In this document: piece by piece, positions 47,915 to 60,850 of the stretch
Position numbering within the stretch: position 1 is the stretch's first letter
Layout: each line of letters opens with the position of its first letter
NCBI RefSeq assembly: GCF_963678635.1
Contig: NC_087069.1
Coordinates: 12,778,530-12,842,529, forward strand
Length of the DNA stretch: 64,000 nucleotides
Direction: 5' to 3'
Origin: Symsagittifera roscoffensis
Taxonomy: Eukaryota > Xenacoelomorpha > Acoela > Convolutidae
Notes under the pieces: generated by a model
What the model was told of the DNA's origin: nothing
The model's input: only the letters and a program-made list of their open reading frames with translations
The model's database searches: none
Position numbers and translations under genes: made by a program

Positions 47915-50900
47915 CTCATGAACATCGCTACAATTCCCGATACACTTCAAAAAAGAATGAAAACTTGATCACCATCCTTTTCTATCGTTTATGAAACTAC
48001 ATAAACATCATTTTTCAAATGAAACTGAATGGCTTCTGCATACATATAATTGGTATAATTTCTTTGAAAATATACTAGAATTTTTTGGGGTTTTGATAAT
48101 ATTGTTGCAACTTAGAAAAACATTTGTGATAGGAGTGATTTCCTTTATCCAGGTAGTTTTGCAATTTTCAATTAACTGGTGCTTACTGAGTTTATGTCAC
48201 AGTTTATGTATAATAATGTCATAAGCTCAAATTTACAAATTTTTAAAATTCACCTGCGAGATCTATTGAAAAAAAGGGATTCAAAATATAGTTATTTGGC
48301 TTTACGAGAAATAAACGCACAAATTCTAAGTTTTAAACGCGTAGCGTCGGCGCAAGAAATTCCGGCTCAGAAGGCTTTCAAACGGGTTGGAATTTTCAAA
48401 CAGATAATCAAACTTAAAATTGTGCGTTTTTAGTTTAGATAATAACATTTTCCAATCTACTTTTTATAAGTTTAATTAGCAACCTTTTAAGTTTTAATTT
48501 TTATGAATTTTTCTGTTCATTGTTTTTTCTATGGTTTATTGTTTTGGAAGCATCTGCTCAGTGACACAATCTTGGAGGTTGGAGGACTTCAGTTCTAGCT
48601 GAAAATAGCGTATAACTAGGATATTTCTGACCAAAAATCAGATTACAAACAACTTTTCCTAAAAATCATGCTATATCTAACAAGTTCAGGGAAAGTTAAT
48701 GACTAAATTTATATAAATAAGTGCTTCTCATCAAAAAAAAATCTAAAAAACATTAGATAAATGTTGTTTTTGAATTAGAACTTTTGCTTAGAACAATTGA
48801 AAAAAAAATACTGCTCCTGCAAATGCCTTTAGAGTTATACCATCAGGAGTTGATTCAACTGAATTGAGGTTCAACTCGGTGAGTCAGCAAAATCTGTAAC
48901 CAATTAAAATCAGAAGTGCTAGTTTCCGCTGAATTAAAAAACAGCAATATAATTTTTAGAAGTGTTATTTGCATCTGGATTTCGCACCGTTTATTTAAAA
49001 GAAAGCGTTTGAGACAACAGCTGATTTTGCGAAAAAAAAGAGAAGAGAAAAGTTGATTTGAGCTGTTAAGTTTTCTGAAAATTAAAAGATATTTTCTGAA
49101 AAATTGTACGAATTTTTGTATGTAGCTCATAGTCCATAGATTAAATCCTCTGTAGACAATTAAATGATTTAAGGGATCTTTACAGCTATCGTATTTTTTT
49201 ATATATGTTTTTTTGGTATATTTTTTATAGAATGCTTACACTCCTCAAATCTAGGTGATGGCAGTTGAAATTGTGCAATTTTTCTGCACGCCAAATTTTT
49301 TTTATGACAAAATTTAAACGCATGATAATTGAGTCTTTTTTAAAAATCTCTTACGCATCACATGAGTTAATGAAATCGTGCGGCGATATTTTTTTTTCTA
49401 ATTTATTTTATTTTATTAGGTTGTCATTTTGAATAAAAAATAATTTGAGTTCTTTTACAGGTGTAATTTTTTGTGTTAACCAAATACGCTACACCATAAC
49501 AGCATAGAAAACTTTAAAATAAACAAAATTTTGATAAAAGTTGCTGCGTATATTTCAGAATAAAACATAATTTGTTCATTCTTTTCAAATCAGGGGACGA
49601 AAAAATTAATTTCAACTTTGTTATGTATACCAATGAAAAATTGCGCTTGCACGGCGAAAAAAAGTACATTGATGAAAATGTATTCGGTAACCCAAGAGAG
49701 CTCTATCAACCGCTCACTGTTTCCAAACGTTTTCAGATTGATCAATTAGGTTCTGTCATACAATCCAGAAAGCTTAGCTTTTTTGAGATTGTTTTCAAGT
49801 TAAACTTGTGGCCCAATCTATTTGTGCGTTCGTTCTTGGTTCTCTATTTTTTTTAAAACTGCATACTGAAACCCCCTTACGGAACAAGAAAACGGAAGGT
49901 AAAATTTTAGTTGATTTAATGAATTTAATCAATTAAATCACCATTTGAGCTGATTTTGAAATAATTTTGCTCCTTTTATCTAACACTAGACCAAAAAGGG
50001 GAAGTTTTTTGTCCAAACCTACATTTCAGTTTTCCCAAGCTCCCAATGCTAAAAATAATTGCAAATAATGCAAATTATTGTGGTGTGTATGTTTTTGCCA
50101 AATTTTATGCTTAGCAGACAATAAAAAAAATTATCAAAAAAATCAAACTAGGGTGCACATTTTATGCTTAGCAGACAATAAAAAAAATTATCAAAAAATC
50201 AAACTAGGGTGCACATCAAGCTAAGTTGACCTCTTTTTTGCTGATATTCTATAAAAATCTGGTCGTCGAGTAAAGGTCTGTCTAACGTTGATACATAATT
50301 AGCACAGAGAAAAGAAATTGAATTTTTATTTTTAAATTTAGAATGAAAAACTAGATGTTCAAACCAAAAAATTAATAGTTTTCTTTGCATATTTTTGTTT
50401 CTGCAGCATAATAAATGTTTATGTTTTTGTGTAGAAAAACTTTGAATATTTTTTTGCATCCTAAACCAATCTTTTTTCAACTTGAGCAAGAGTATGGACA
50501 CTTGCTCAATCTAAGAGAAAAACAGAACATAAAAAGTCAAATTGTACAATTTCAAAGTATATGATAATTTGGAATTCCAATAGAACAAGAATTTCCGCAC
50601 TAGGACAAAGGCAAGGTCGTTCTAGTTCCTCTTCCTTTTTCTCATATAATTTCTTGACAAGAACAATTACATAATACAAGATTTGAAGGTTTGAGGTTTG
50701 ATTTTCAAGGTGCTTCTTATTTTTAGACCTCAGATATCAATGGAATGAAATTGAGAGGAAAAAGATTCGCCAATTTTTTGAATTGTTTGAGCATCCTATA
50801 CTCTTAAAATAGCCAATAAAAATTATTATTTTCTAAAACGGTTAAATAGTCATTTTTGAAACCCCAATTCTGAATAAGAATATTTTTGTGAGTTTAGTGT

Positions 50901-51579
50901 TTTCATTTTTAAACTGGAGGTCTCGTTATTCCCAAAAAGTTTTTTTTCGGAGAGTTTTTGATTGCCCGATTCTTTTGCTCAAACAAATCAACTGAAAAAT
51001 TAACTCTCGATTACATTCTGGGAATTCGGAAATTTGCGTACATGATCCTGCTTAGCCTTAAAAACATCCGTCAATAAATCCGACTATTTCTATAAATAAT
51101 TCTGAATATTTTATTTGAAATAAAACAACTAACAAGATTTGATTGGCTTAGTTTTTTTATGATCGAATATTTTTTTTTTGTTTGCGCTGATCAAAATGAA
51201 AGTTTAATGTTATCTAATTACTTCAATTTATTGGGCTTGTTTCTAAAGTCAAAAAAATTTTACGAAAAAAATTAATGATGAACAACTGTTTCAAGTTTTA
51301 GCTCTAGAACTTTTTGTCTTGCACAAAATGTGAGAAAAATGTTACCAAAACTAACCGCCATAAAGCTGATAGAAATTAACAAACCCGGCTTCAAAATAAT
51401 TACTTTGATTTGAAAAATTTTCTTATAGAAAAACTGAATAATGACTGCATAAAATAGCCGTTGGCTTAAATTTAAACTATCATGCTCTGAGAAAAAATTG
51501 CATTTAAAAAGTATACATTTTTGCATTTTTGATGAACTAAATTGAGCACAATTGTTTTTAAAGTCTCCGTTTTTTTAAT
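47915..51579. other. Gene-free AT-rich spacer
   Basis: Short frames (up to 100 codons) lack family features. A 56-bp tandem duplication lies at 50104-50215 (TTTATGCTTAGCAGACAATA). The frame at 49572-49856 follows an acceptor-like ATTTCAG, but no other exon signal supports a gene. Confidence 0.5.
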
Positions 51580-51930
51580 TTTATTTGAGGTTAAATTCCT
51601 ATGCAAAGATATCACCTCAGACTTATAGAAGATTCAATCGCGCAAATGATTTACACTTTAATTGCAGCTTTTTCAATGGTTTGAATTATTACGATGTGAA
51701 AGTGAGTGTTCGCTCATGACTAAAACTCTTTGCCTATAAAATTTGGTTATGACAAAACTCGGTTATAACAAAAGAAAATTCAAATTTCCGGTTCGCGGTG
51801 CTCGACTTAAGTTTTGACTTTGAAAATCGAGCAAGTGCAGTTTTGCGACTAAAGATCCGCGTCGAGAAACAATTTTAAGTCGAGCACATAAGCGAAACAT
51901 ATCCGATTTCGTTCGTGAAAGTCAAAAGAT
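51580..51930. repeat. 350-bp duplicated block, copy A
   Basis: Matches 53161-53511 in direct orientation, 1581 bp apart (TTTATTTGAGGTTAAATTCC, then ATAGAAGATTCAAT, GTGAGTGTTCGCTCATGACT, CAAGTGCAGTTTTGCGACTA). Each copy leads into the 21-bp array family. Confidence 0.85.
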
Positions 51931-52090
51931 ATGTCGAGCACATTCAAAAACTATGTCAAGCACAGTCGAATCATTACCCATTTTTCGTCCAGAAAATCAA
52001 AATAAAATTGGTAGAAGTCGAAACATAGGTCGAGCACGGTCGAAACATAGGTCAAGCGCAGTCAAAAATTAGGTCGAGCACAGGCGAAAC
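51931..52090. repeat. Degenerate 21-bp array, short copy
   Basis: Repeats of GTCGAAACATAGGTCGAGCA type with variants. It resembles the larger array at 53690-55285. Confidence 0.75.
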
Positions 52091-53160
52091 CACTTCTTGT
52101 GAACTAGTCACTGGCCAAACTCTGTTTCGATTTCAATCTCAAATTCCAGAGTTTTCCTTCAATTTTCATGCAATATAGCCCCCACAATTTTTTTTAGTAC
52201 AGTTTCCTTACTTTGGAAAGTATATTACTAGTTTTTTCCGTAGAGTATAAGTTCCAAAGTGTTCAAATAATTTTTTGTTGACAAAACACTCGGCAAACAC
52301 TGTTTCGAATTCAAGCTAAAAATATTTTGATCTTGCAGAATGACATAACCTTGTAAAAAACACTAAGATTATGATTTTTGACTGGATAAACAAAGATCAC
52401 GTGTGCAATAATATCTAGTCACTGTCTTCAAAAATTGAAAACAATTAGTTTGGTTTGAATTAATTTGAACAGATAAAGCCCTGCGAAAGCACAAGAACAG
52501 AATGCAGGAAGCAGAATGTGTCTTGAATTGCCACTGTCTAGCCCTGAGAGCCAGTTAGGTTGAGTGTATAATCAAAAAGTTTCACGCACAGAAATATTTA
52601 TTTTTATTGCTCGAGCAATTAGATATTACTTGCTGAAATTGGGTAAAGAGTTATCAATGAAAAAAAAATCAGAATTATCAAGTCTTTAAATCTTATAAAT
52701 CTTAAAAGTTTTTCAACTGAAGAAACTTTTTTTCAAAATGATTTTGATCCTGAAATGTTGCGTTTTTTTCTTGCAAGAAAACTTTTTTGATAGAAAACGC
52801 TTTCATTCATTAATGATTCTGCGTGCGATGAGTAAGTCCTTAGTCTTTCAGCAAATAATTATCTGTCGCCTCTTTTACCTTCCTTTTCCACCCATTTCAA
52901 AATCCATTTATTACGAGGCGAAACTCCATTTTTGTGAAACAACCGTAAGCAGAATCCTCAAAAGTACCGTTCACTTTGATCTTTTTGTTCTTGTGTTTCG
53001 CTTTATCGTATCGACAAAATTCTCACACGTTTAATGACTTGTCTCTAAATTCTAACGCTCTAGACAAACCCAGTGGCGCGCTCATCCAGATCAAAGGTTG
53101 GTTCCGTAGTGTTTGTTCAGAGTTGTTTCAAGCTTGTGATTAAAATCTTCGTCTTTTGAC
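52091..53160. other. Gene-free spacer between the duplicated blocks
   Basis: Chance frame of 98 codons at 52738-53034. Nothing recognised. Confidence 0.45.
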
Positions 53161-53511
53161 TTTATTTGAGGTTAAATTCCTATGCAAAGATATCATCTAG
53201 GACTTATAGAAGATTCAATGGCGCAAATGATTTACACTTCAGTTGCAACTTTTTCATTGGTTTGATTTATTACGAGGTAAAAGTGAGTGTTCGCTCATGA
53301 CTAACAATCTTTGCCTATAAAATTTGGTTATAACAAAACTTGGTTATAACAAAAATTTTTCAAATTTCCGGAGCGCGTTTCTCGAAATAAGTTTCGACTC
53401 TGAAAATCGAGCAAGTGCAGTTTTGCGACTAAAGATCCACAGTCGAGAAACAATTTTAAGTCGAGTGCATAAGCAAAACATATCTCATTTCGGTCGTGAA
53501 AGTCAAAATAT
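53161..53511. repeat. 350-bp duplicated block, copy B
   Basis: Direct copy of 51580-51930 with substitutions and small indels. Confidence 0.85.
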
Positions 53512-53689
53512 AGTTCAAAAAAGTCAAAATACCTGATTTTGGTCAAAAAAATTGAAACATAAGTCCAATTAATTTATATCATTACAAAAGCATATTAACT
53601 AAAAAGCATACATTATATTTTTTTAAATATATTATTTTCTCATGCTTTTTTTCTCATGCATACATTATTTTCTCATGCTATTTGATAGA

Positions 53690-55285
53690 CGAGAAACTCG
53701 AGAAAGTCGAATCATATGTTGACCACAGTCGAGGCATACCCGTTTTCGATCGAGAAAAAAAACATAGGTCGAGAAAATCGAAAAATAGGTCGAATACAGT
53801 CAAAACATAGGTCAAGCACAGTCAATAGTATGTCAAGAACAGTCGAAGCAAACCCATTTGTCGTCCAGAAAGTCGAAATAAAGGTTGAAAAAGTCGAATT
53901 ATAGGTCAAGCACAGTCGAAATATAGGTCGAGCGCAGTTAAATTATAGGTCAGGCACTGTCGAAACATAGGGCGAGCCCAGTCGAAACAAAAAGTCGAGT
54001 TGGTCGAAAACCAGAGTCGAACACAAATAAAGATCCCAGTCGAATTCAAAATCAAAACATAAAATCGAGGTGGTCGAAACACAAAATGAACATAATTTCA
54101 CAGCACAGTCGAACTGAAAGCCAAAACATTGGTCTAGCACAGTCAAAACATAAGCCGAGCACAGTCAAAACAAAAAATGGAGTTAGTCGAAACCTAAAAT
54201 TGAACACAAATTTACAGCACAGTTGAACACAAAGCCAAAACATAAAGTCGAGGTGGTCGAAACCTAAAATCGAACACAAATTTACTGCTGGGTCGAACTC
54301 AAACTCAAAACAGAAAGTAGAGGTGATAAAGTAGAGCAGGAACTTACAGCACAGTCGGTCTGAAAGTCAAAACATAGAGTCGACTCGGTCGAAACAAATT
54401 CGAACAAAAAATCACTAATAGTTTTTCTAATGATTTTTTTTGCAGCAAAACTGTAAAAAGATGGTTTTCGCAAAAACAAATCCAGCGTTTATGTATTTTT
54501 AAAGTGAAGTTAGCTAGAGCAGCATTTTTTCCGATCATAACAGGACCGCCACTAGAAGGCTCGCGCATGATCCCAAAAAAATTAAAGGCAGTTTTTTGAG
54601 GCAATGACAAACCTTCAAATACATTCGAAACAATTTTTGTCTTGTCAGAATTCCTCTCGATTGAAAAAATCCTCGGTCAAACTCAGTCGAAACGTTTTTC
54701 CTGGGTCGAACTTTGTAGAAGTTTTTATTCTCGGTCAAACAAAACCGGTAACTTGGTTCGAGTGGGTCAAAAATTATCAGGCCTGGCTCGATACGGTTGA
54801 AACATACCAAATTTTGGCCAAATCGTTCGAAACGCAAATTGTAGACCTCGGCCCGGTTAGTGGGATTTTTTCAAAAGGTGACTTTTTTTTTATCGAAATT
54901 TTCCCCAACTTCTCCGAAGCGATAACTAGTTGAAAGTCTTGTAGGGTTTTCCCCCTGATGGGTTTCCTCGAGGATATCTTGCTTCTGATTGATACCTTGC
55001 TCTTGCTGTTCTGTTTTTCGAAGAAAATTTCAAAGTTTTTGAAAGTTTTTGAAACATTTCTATGCACATTCGATCAAATAAACTTTTCGAAAATGTCGGT
55101 CGAGGCGGTCGAGAAAGTTGAAATATATCAAATTTTAGACGAAAAAATCGAAACATCTCTGAGCTGGGTTGAACTGGGTCTAACACTTTTTTAGTGGGTC
55201 GAGAAAATCGAAACAGCAAAATTAGATCGAGAAAGTCTAAACATGCCGAAAATTGATCGAGACGGTCGAAACATATATCGAGCAT
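53690..55285. repeat. Degenerate ~21-bp tandem array (AGTCGAAACATAGGTCGAGCA type)
   Basis: Dense between 53690 and 54420, looser up to 55285 with non-repeat sequence between. Because the unit is close to 21 bp, long frames open on both strands (for example minus-strand Phe/Asp/Cys-rich frames). These are repeat-borne and not called as genes. Confidence 0.8.
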
Positions 55286-55442
55286 CTCGATCCGGTTTCG
55301 ATTTCATTTTTCATCAATGGTTTGTCAAAAAATAATTAACTGAGTTCAAAAGGCTTGTCAATTGGTGTGGTAAGAAGTAAGCTCACACACGAAAACTTTC
55401 ATTTCAACCGCGTATCCACTCCTAGCAGAGACAGATTTAGGG

Positions 55443-55797
55443 TTATAATTAATTAATAATAATAATAATAATTGTAGTTCCTGCGAATCGCAGAGGAGCT
55501 ATCAGTAGGCCTGAACAGTCCTGTCGAGGATAGTCCATTTGTATTATCTCCCCACATTCCAGACAGTGTTTTTTTGGGTGAGCGAAGCTGTTTTTTGCGA
55601 CTCAAGGCCGTTTTTTTTGCGTCTAGAACGTTTACGTGGTACCACTATTGCAGCCAAATGTGGTCAGGTTGTGGTTGACCTAAAGCTGGAGGTCAAGTGA
55701 GAGCTTGTCCTCACACACTATCATTGCCATGGCATGGTATCGAATACACGATCTGACGATTTAAAGTGAACGCCTTACCACTGTGCTAAGTGCCTCC
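55443..55797 (-). mobile_element. tRNA-derived SINE with ATT-repeat tail
   Basis: Read on the minus strand it starts GGAGGCACTTAGCACAGTGG. An A box (TAGCACAGTGG, 55788-55778) and a B box (GTATTCGATACC, 55747-55736) are spaced as in a tRNA promoter. A tRNA-unrelated body of about 240 bp follows, then a 3' (ATT)n tail seen on + as AAT repeats at 55449-55474. It would be transcribed by RNA polymerase III and mobilised by a LINE. I cannot assign the parental tRNA. Confidence 0.8.
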
Positions 55798-57300
55798 AAG
55801 GGCGTTTGAAAAGTGGTGAGCAAAATTTGATTTTAAATCATTTCTCTTAGTTCTCTTCTTCTCGGCCATTCATTTTTGCACTAAACTCGATGATTTTTTC
55901 AAAAGTTTGGACCAAAAATTGAGTTCTCGGCGCACTCCCCTTCATATTTTGTTTTAGAGTCTTCAAAATTTTGAAGGAGTTCGACTAAAAATTGCTATCG
56001 CAAAATAGTACCGAAGATGGTCCCTTTGCGTGGTCAGTGGGCCTAATACTCAAAGCGGAGGGGCGTGTGTCCCTAAACCTTTCTCAACCTCGGATTCACA
56101 GGATCAAAATATGTTTCCATGGGTTCTTATGAATGCTTTCCCGCGGTTTAGTTCTGACTGAATTTTCGAAGTTTTTGTTACAAACCAAATCAAATATTAG
56201 AAATTTTCATAACTACCTTTTGGTCGAAATTGTGGGTATACGATTTTTTTCCATTGGAGCAAAAATTCAGATTGGCGTGCTGACATTTATTACATTTGGG
56301 TGTTTTTATTGTTAAGCTTTTGGAAACAACAATTGAAAATTGAGGTCTCATTAATTATTTAACTTACTAAAGCAATGTTTGTGCTGGTTAAAAAAAGACT
56401 GTATCACTTTTCATTCACGCAAAATTATATAAGTGAGCAGAGCTGCTGGATTTTTTTTATAATTTCGTTCATGGTGCCAGGAGTTCGCAGCCAGATGCCA
56501 GCAATCTCTACAAAAACTGAATTATTTCAAAAACTTAATTGCAAACTAAATACTTATCGGTCTATAACGTAGTCCTGTCGCTCTTTTTTTCAGATTTGGA
56601 TTCTAGCAGTCTATGTTTTTTGTTCTGATTGGTACTGGGTATTTCGACCAATAAAAAATCACGCAAAAGTTACGACAGGCGAACACAAAACTACAGCTAA
56701 TTTTTTGAGTGCCGATTGTTAAATGTTGAGTGATTAAGTGATTTTGCTGCTGACATTTTTCATCTAATGTAATAAGGTTTTAAATGACAGTTTAGATTTT
56801 TTCTAACCATTGGAAAGATACTACCCGGTAGTTACTTTTTGAAAACGAACAAAAAAAATTATAAAATTAAAAGTCAGATAAATAGTCAGCGTTTTGGTAG
56901 TTTAAAAGTGCTGATCATGCAGCTCTACACGACAAAAATGTAGTCATTTAATTTCCAATGTTAAATGCTAGTCATAGAGGAGTTGAAATAGGCTTCGATA
57001 CTGGGACCTGCAGTTCCGCAGGCTGGTGGTGAGCTTGCACTAGCTTGAATAGTTTTAGTACGCGAATTATTCATGCGTGGCAACCTATCCCGAAATCAAA
57101 TTCTTTCCAAATTGAACTGAGACAAATTAACTTGTTCATAATATTTCCCTTATACGCTTATAATTTTTAATAATTGAAATCCTAAACTCTATATTATTCA
57201 ATAATATTTAATCAAAAACAGTTCGATATCGGTAAAGGGCATTCGGAAAAAGTACATTTTGTCATAATTTAGATCAGTTCGGTTTTATATAATTATCCTG
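55798..57300. other. Spacer with a decayed G-rich element
   Basis: About 55830-56075 resembles the GCGGATCTAG family (GGACCAAAAATTGAG, GGCGCACTCCCC, AAAATAGTACC, GGTCCCTTTGCGTGGTCAG). The rest is AT-rich. A palindromic CTGCAGTTCCGCAG is at about 57009. No gene recognised. Confidence 0.45.
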
Positions 57301-57500
57301 AGGCTAAACTCTGCGCTGGATAGGCGCACAATTTGGTGTGTGCAGATCCTTAGAATCCAGAGACAAGTCTTTCAACATGTTAGGTTTTGTCGGAACGATT
57401 AAAGAAAATGAAAGAAAAAAGAAGAAAAAAGAGCGCAAAGTTTTCAGAAGTTGGGGGAATTTTTTGTTTTTAATATGCGTGAATGCTGCAAAATTAACCA
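57301..57500. repeat. Partial copy of the TTACGAGGCCAAA element family
   Basis: GAGGCTAAACTCTGCGCTGG, GCACAATTTGG, CCAGAGACAAGTCTTTCAAC and TGTCGGAACGAT match the inverse strand of 62202-62397. The right end is not recognisable. Confidence 0.65.
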
Positions 57501-57771
57501 TTTACAACAAAAGAAGTTTGGCACAAATAAAAAATTGAGTTCAATGGCTACAAAAGTGAGTATTTTGGTTGTGATATCCTGCGATCTGGGTAATAAAAGA
57601 AGGTCCGTAATACTGAAATCATAATTTAGGAACACGGTTTTCTATAAGTATGCAGATTAGCAGTGAGTCTTTTTCACTACATAAGGACACTGAGAATTAA
57701 TTTTTGATCTTTTAGATCAATCACTATGGTTGACGTTGATCAGAATCGGGATTACATCAAGATCTCAATCA

Positions 57772-58455
57772 CTTTGATCTAATTTGCTGAAACTAAGCCT
57801 GCTAATATCAAGTTGTTGCCCCACTCAGGAATTTGGTTCAGCGGCAGAAGAAAGAAGCAATAGAGATAAAGCAAGTTTTTACCAAACAATTTGACTTGAA
57901 TTGCTGGAGTTAAGCTCACAAATATCCAGTTGTTATCCGCTGAGGACTTTTGTTTACATGCAAAAAAAACACTAGGGATAAAAATTTTTTTTTTAATTTT
58001 TCTCGCAAGAAAAAGGTTTGGCGTAAATTTGAACAAAACTTTGCCTCCATGCGTCAAACATTTTGACTTAAATAGCCGAATTGAAACCTGCAAATATCAA
58101 GCTGTTACCCACTCAGGATTTTAAATTACATAAAAATAAAAAAATTAGGTATAAAAACAATTATTTAGTTTTCTTTCGAGGAATAAGTTTGGCATACTTT
58201 TTCGGCATTTGCGCAAATATCAAGCTGTTGCCCACTCAGAATTCTAGTTTACAAGCAAACGTGCAAACTTCCATCGCGTGGTTGAAGTGTTACCGCTAAA
58301 TTTACCTCCATGTGTCCCTAAATTTACCTCAAAAGGTCGTCAAAATTTTCGAGAAAATCCGCCCCCCTCCCTCGAGAAAATCCTAGATCCGCCCCTGATG
58401 CACTTTGACTTAACTTGCTGAAGTTGAGCCCGCAAATATCAAAGTGTTACACCAC
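57772..58455. repeat. Dispersed tandem copies of a ~50-bp motif (at least four plus one partial)
   Basis: Copies near 57772, 57887, 58061 and 58402, with a partial near 58208, share TTTGACTTAA, TTGCTGAA, GCAAATATCAAG and GTTACCCACTCAGGATTT. Spacing is irregular (about 115-195 bp). A G-rich element end lies directly before the last copy. Confidence 0.7.
58340..58399 (-). mobile_element. End fragment of the G-rich 'GCGGATCTAG' element
   Basis: Minus strand reads CAGGGGCGGATCTAGGATTT, then TCTCGAGGGAGGGGGGCGG, the same start as 38611. It lies inside the motif array 57772-58455. Confidence 0.75.
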
Positions 58456-60729
58456 TTGGGATTTTATTTCAGCTTTAATTTTTTCAATCATGGGCGCTCG
58501 GTGCGGGTAATAACAATAACCTTACAGCTTAATTGGCAACTGCCGCAGCACAACCACATGATATTCGGGTTTTGCTCGTATTGAAGTTGGTCTTAGCAAG
58601 TTATTTAGAATTTTCAATACCTTTTTGAAGAATAATTGCATCAGTTCAAAATTTACACAGCGTGTGGAGGAATATATATTCAAGACAAAACGTAGAAAAA
58701 ATGGCTTTTTTCATAAAGCAGACACTATCGTTCAGTTAGCTGATTTGACAATTATCTATCAAATGCAAACTACAAATGTCTCTCTAACCTATGAATCTTA
58801 CTTATTCAGGAAGCTCACTGGTTCGTTTTTTTTCTAAGAAAATCAAAAACAAGAAAACAAACTCGGTCTCCTCACAGAACAGCAGCTTGTGTTTTTCATG
58901 AAATTGCTTTCGGTTCGAATCACTAACACACGTGAGAAATGATGACCTGCGATGCTTTTATTTGTTCAAATCAATACCCTTATAATTAATTTCTGGTTAT
59001 AAAAACCTTAATCAAGTTTGTCAGTGTCAGGAGAAACTGGCCTAAAAACTTTTTTTAATCTGAACAGTCTGGAAGTGAGTTCATTTCAAAGGACAATGGA
59101 ACTAGTTCACTACCGTCCAAATTATTATTTTTCTTTCTGAAATAACGAATCCCTAGAGTATCTGAGCGTTATTTAAACATTTCACAACCTATTTTAGATC
59201 TGAAACTTAGATCAGAATAAGATGAATTCAGATCTGTTTTAGAAAAGTATGGAGGGTAGTTAATAAAATGGATATGGTTAACAAGAGGAAGTTAATTTGA
59301 TCCAATAAAATTAGGTTGTTTGAAATTAAATTCGAAGGGAATACTGTGTACAAGAATAATTTTGTACAACTTACAGAGCCCCAGCAACTGGGATTCACGT
59401 TTAAAATTGATTGAGTTTAAATTAAAAGTATCTTTTTGTCAAACTTTTCGTTGATAACTGCATTTAAATATTTCCTTCAAATAAAAATAACCACGAGGCA
59501 GCTCAAATTATACAACTTTTCGAAGTCCGACAAAACTTGAGAGATGTTTCGCTATTGAAATATTGATTACCTTGACATTGTGATACTTATTTTAGACCTC
59601 TAAGGAGCAATCTGGATGTAAATAGCACTTTAATCAGACTGAACTAGCTTTAAGTGTTTCAGAATTGTTTAACTGAGCTGATTATAGTTTTATCAACCTA
59701 TAAAAAGGTTGATTCAACAAGAAAAAAAAACAATTTCGCTAGAAAAAACCAGTTTCAATTTTTTTTCTAAATTTTCACACTTGAACTGTTTTTTTTTGTT
59801 TTAAATTTGAGCAGTTACATAAAATTGAGAGAATGAACAAAATAGGTGAGTTTGGATACACAATAAACAAGGATAAGGTTAATTTTTGTTAGACTTACAA
59901 AAAAAAGGTTTGGTTAGGCTCTAAAAGAAAAATTTTTGCTAACATGATATCACTCTGTTTTTTTTGGCTATGACTTGTCTGTCGATTGTCAAAACAGAAC
60001 TTTAGCTGAACGTTTCATGCTCATACGGGTTGACCAAAATTCGCTAATTTAGATTTTTTCATCTAAAAATATAAGAACTTCTTACAAAAATAGGCTATAA
60101 GAATGTTAGAAGATAAGGCATTTTTTCCTGTAAGAAAATTGAAAAATAGTGACTTCACATGTAAGAAAATTGTAAGATAGGAACTTTTCGTGAAAGATTT
60201 TTTCAAATTTTTTGCATGTTTCCTTTTCAAAAACTTTTTTACCACTAGTTTAAAAAACTCCACTGACGCAGAGAACAATAACAGAAAATCAGAGGCCAAA
60301 CGGCTCGAGGACTTAATACTTTGTAAAGTTAGTTGTTACTGACAACTAGTAACTTTGTCAATTTATACCTGAACTCTATAAGCAATCGTTCGCCTCTATA
60401 TGAAATCATTCTATAGTGTTGAAATTTTATTGTCTTCGTTCGAAATGCATACTTCGGAATTCTTTGTTCGAAATGCATACATTATAATTACTATCGATTT
60501 TTTTTTTATTACATTATAGAAACACATTCAAACTGTATCGTGGCAGTTTTTTTTGGATTTTGGAAGAAATTTCTATCTTAGAATTTTCCGTTTAAGAAAA
60601 CTGTGAGATAGCGGAACTTTCCTACAAATCTCATAAGAAGTTCTGTGATATAGTTTTCTGTAGGATGGTCAACCTAGACCACCAACCAAGTTTCTAGAAA
60701 ATGTTTGATCATGATTTCGAATCTAACTC
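58456..60729. other. Gene-free AT-rich spacer
   Basis: A 70-codon frame at 58625-58837 has no family features. Near 59602-59660 GCAATCTGG, CACTTTAATCAGACTGAA and AACTGAGC resemble a decayed satellite monomer. Nothing else recognised. Confidence 0.45.
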
Positions 60730-60850
60730 ATTACGAGGCTAAATTTTGCACTGGAAAGGTGCATAATTGAATGTTTGCATGTTTCTTGAATCCAGAGACA
60801 AGTCTTTACACCTAATAAAAAATTTCGGAATAATCAAAGAAAACGAAAGA
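60730..60850. repeat. Partial copy of the TTACGAGGCCAAA element family
   Basis: TTACGAGGCTAAATTTTGCA, CTGGAAAGGTGCATAATT, CCAGAGACAAGTCTTTACAC, then TTTCGGAATAATCAAAGAAA match 57301-57500 and the inverse strand of 62202-62397. Confidence 0.7.

Noticed and set aside
49572-49856. Exon candidate after ATTTCAG
   Set aside because: Single acceptor-like signal, no donor or partner exon, no recognisable domain in the 94-codon frame.
53712-55285. Several minus-strand Phe/Cys/Asp-rich ORFs (up to 119 codons)
   Set aside because: They lie in the 21-bp array and are competing open frames on both strands with no shared domain.
56985-57060. tRNA-like GGCTTCGATACTGGGACC segment
   Set aside because: No A box upstream and no foldable acceptor stem found by eye.
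58905-58925. tRNA B-box-like GGTTCGAATCA
   Set aside because: No A box or cloverleaf at the proper distance upstream.
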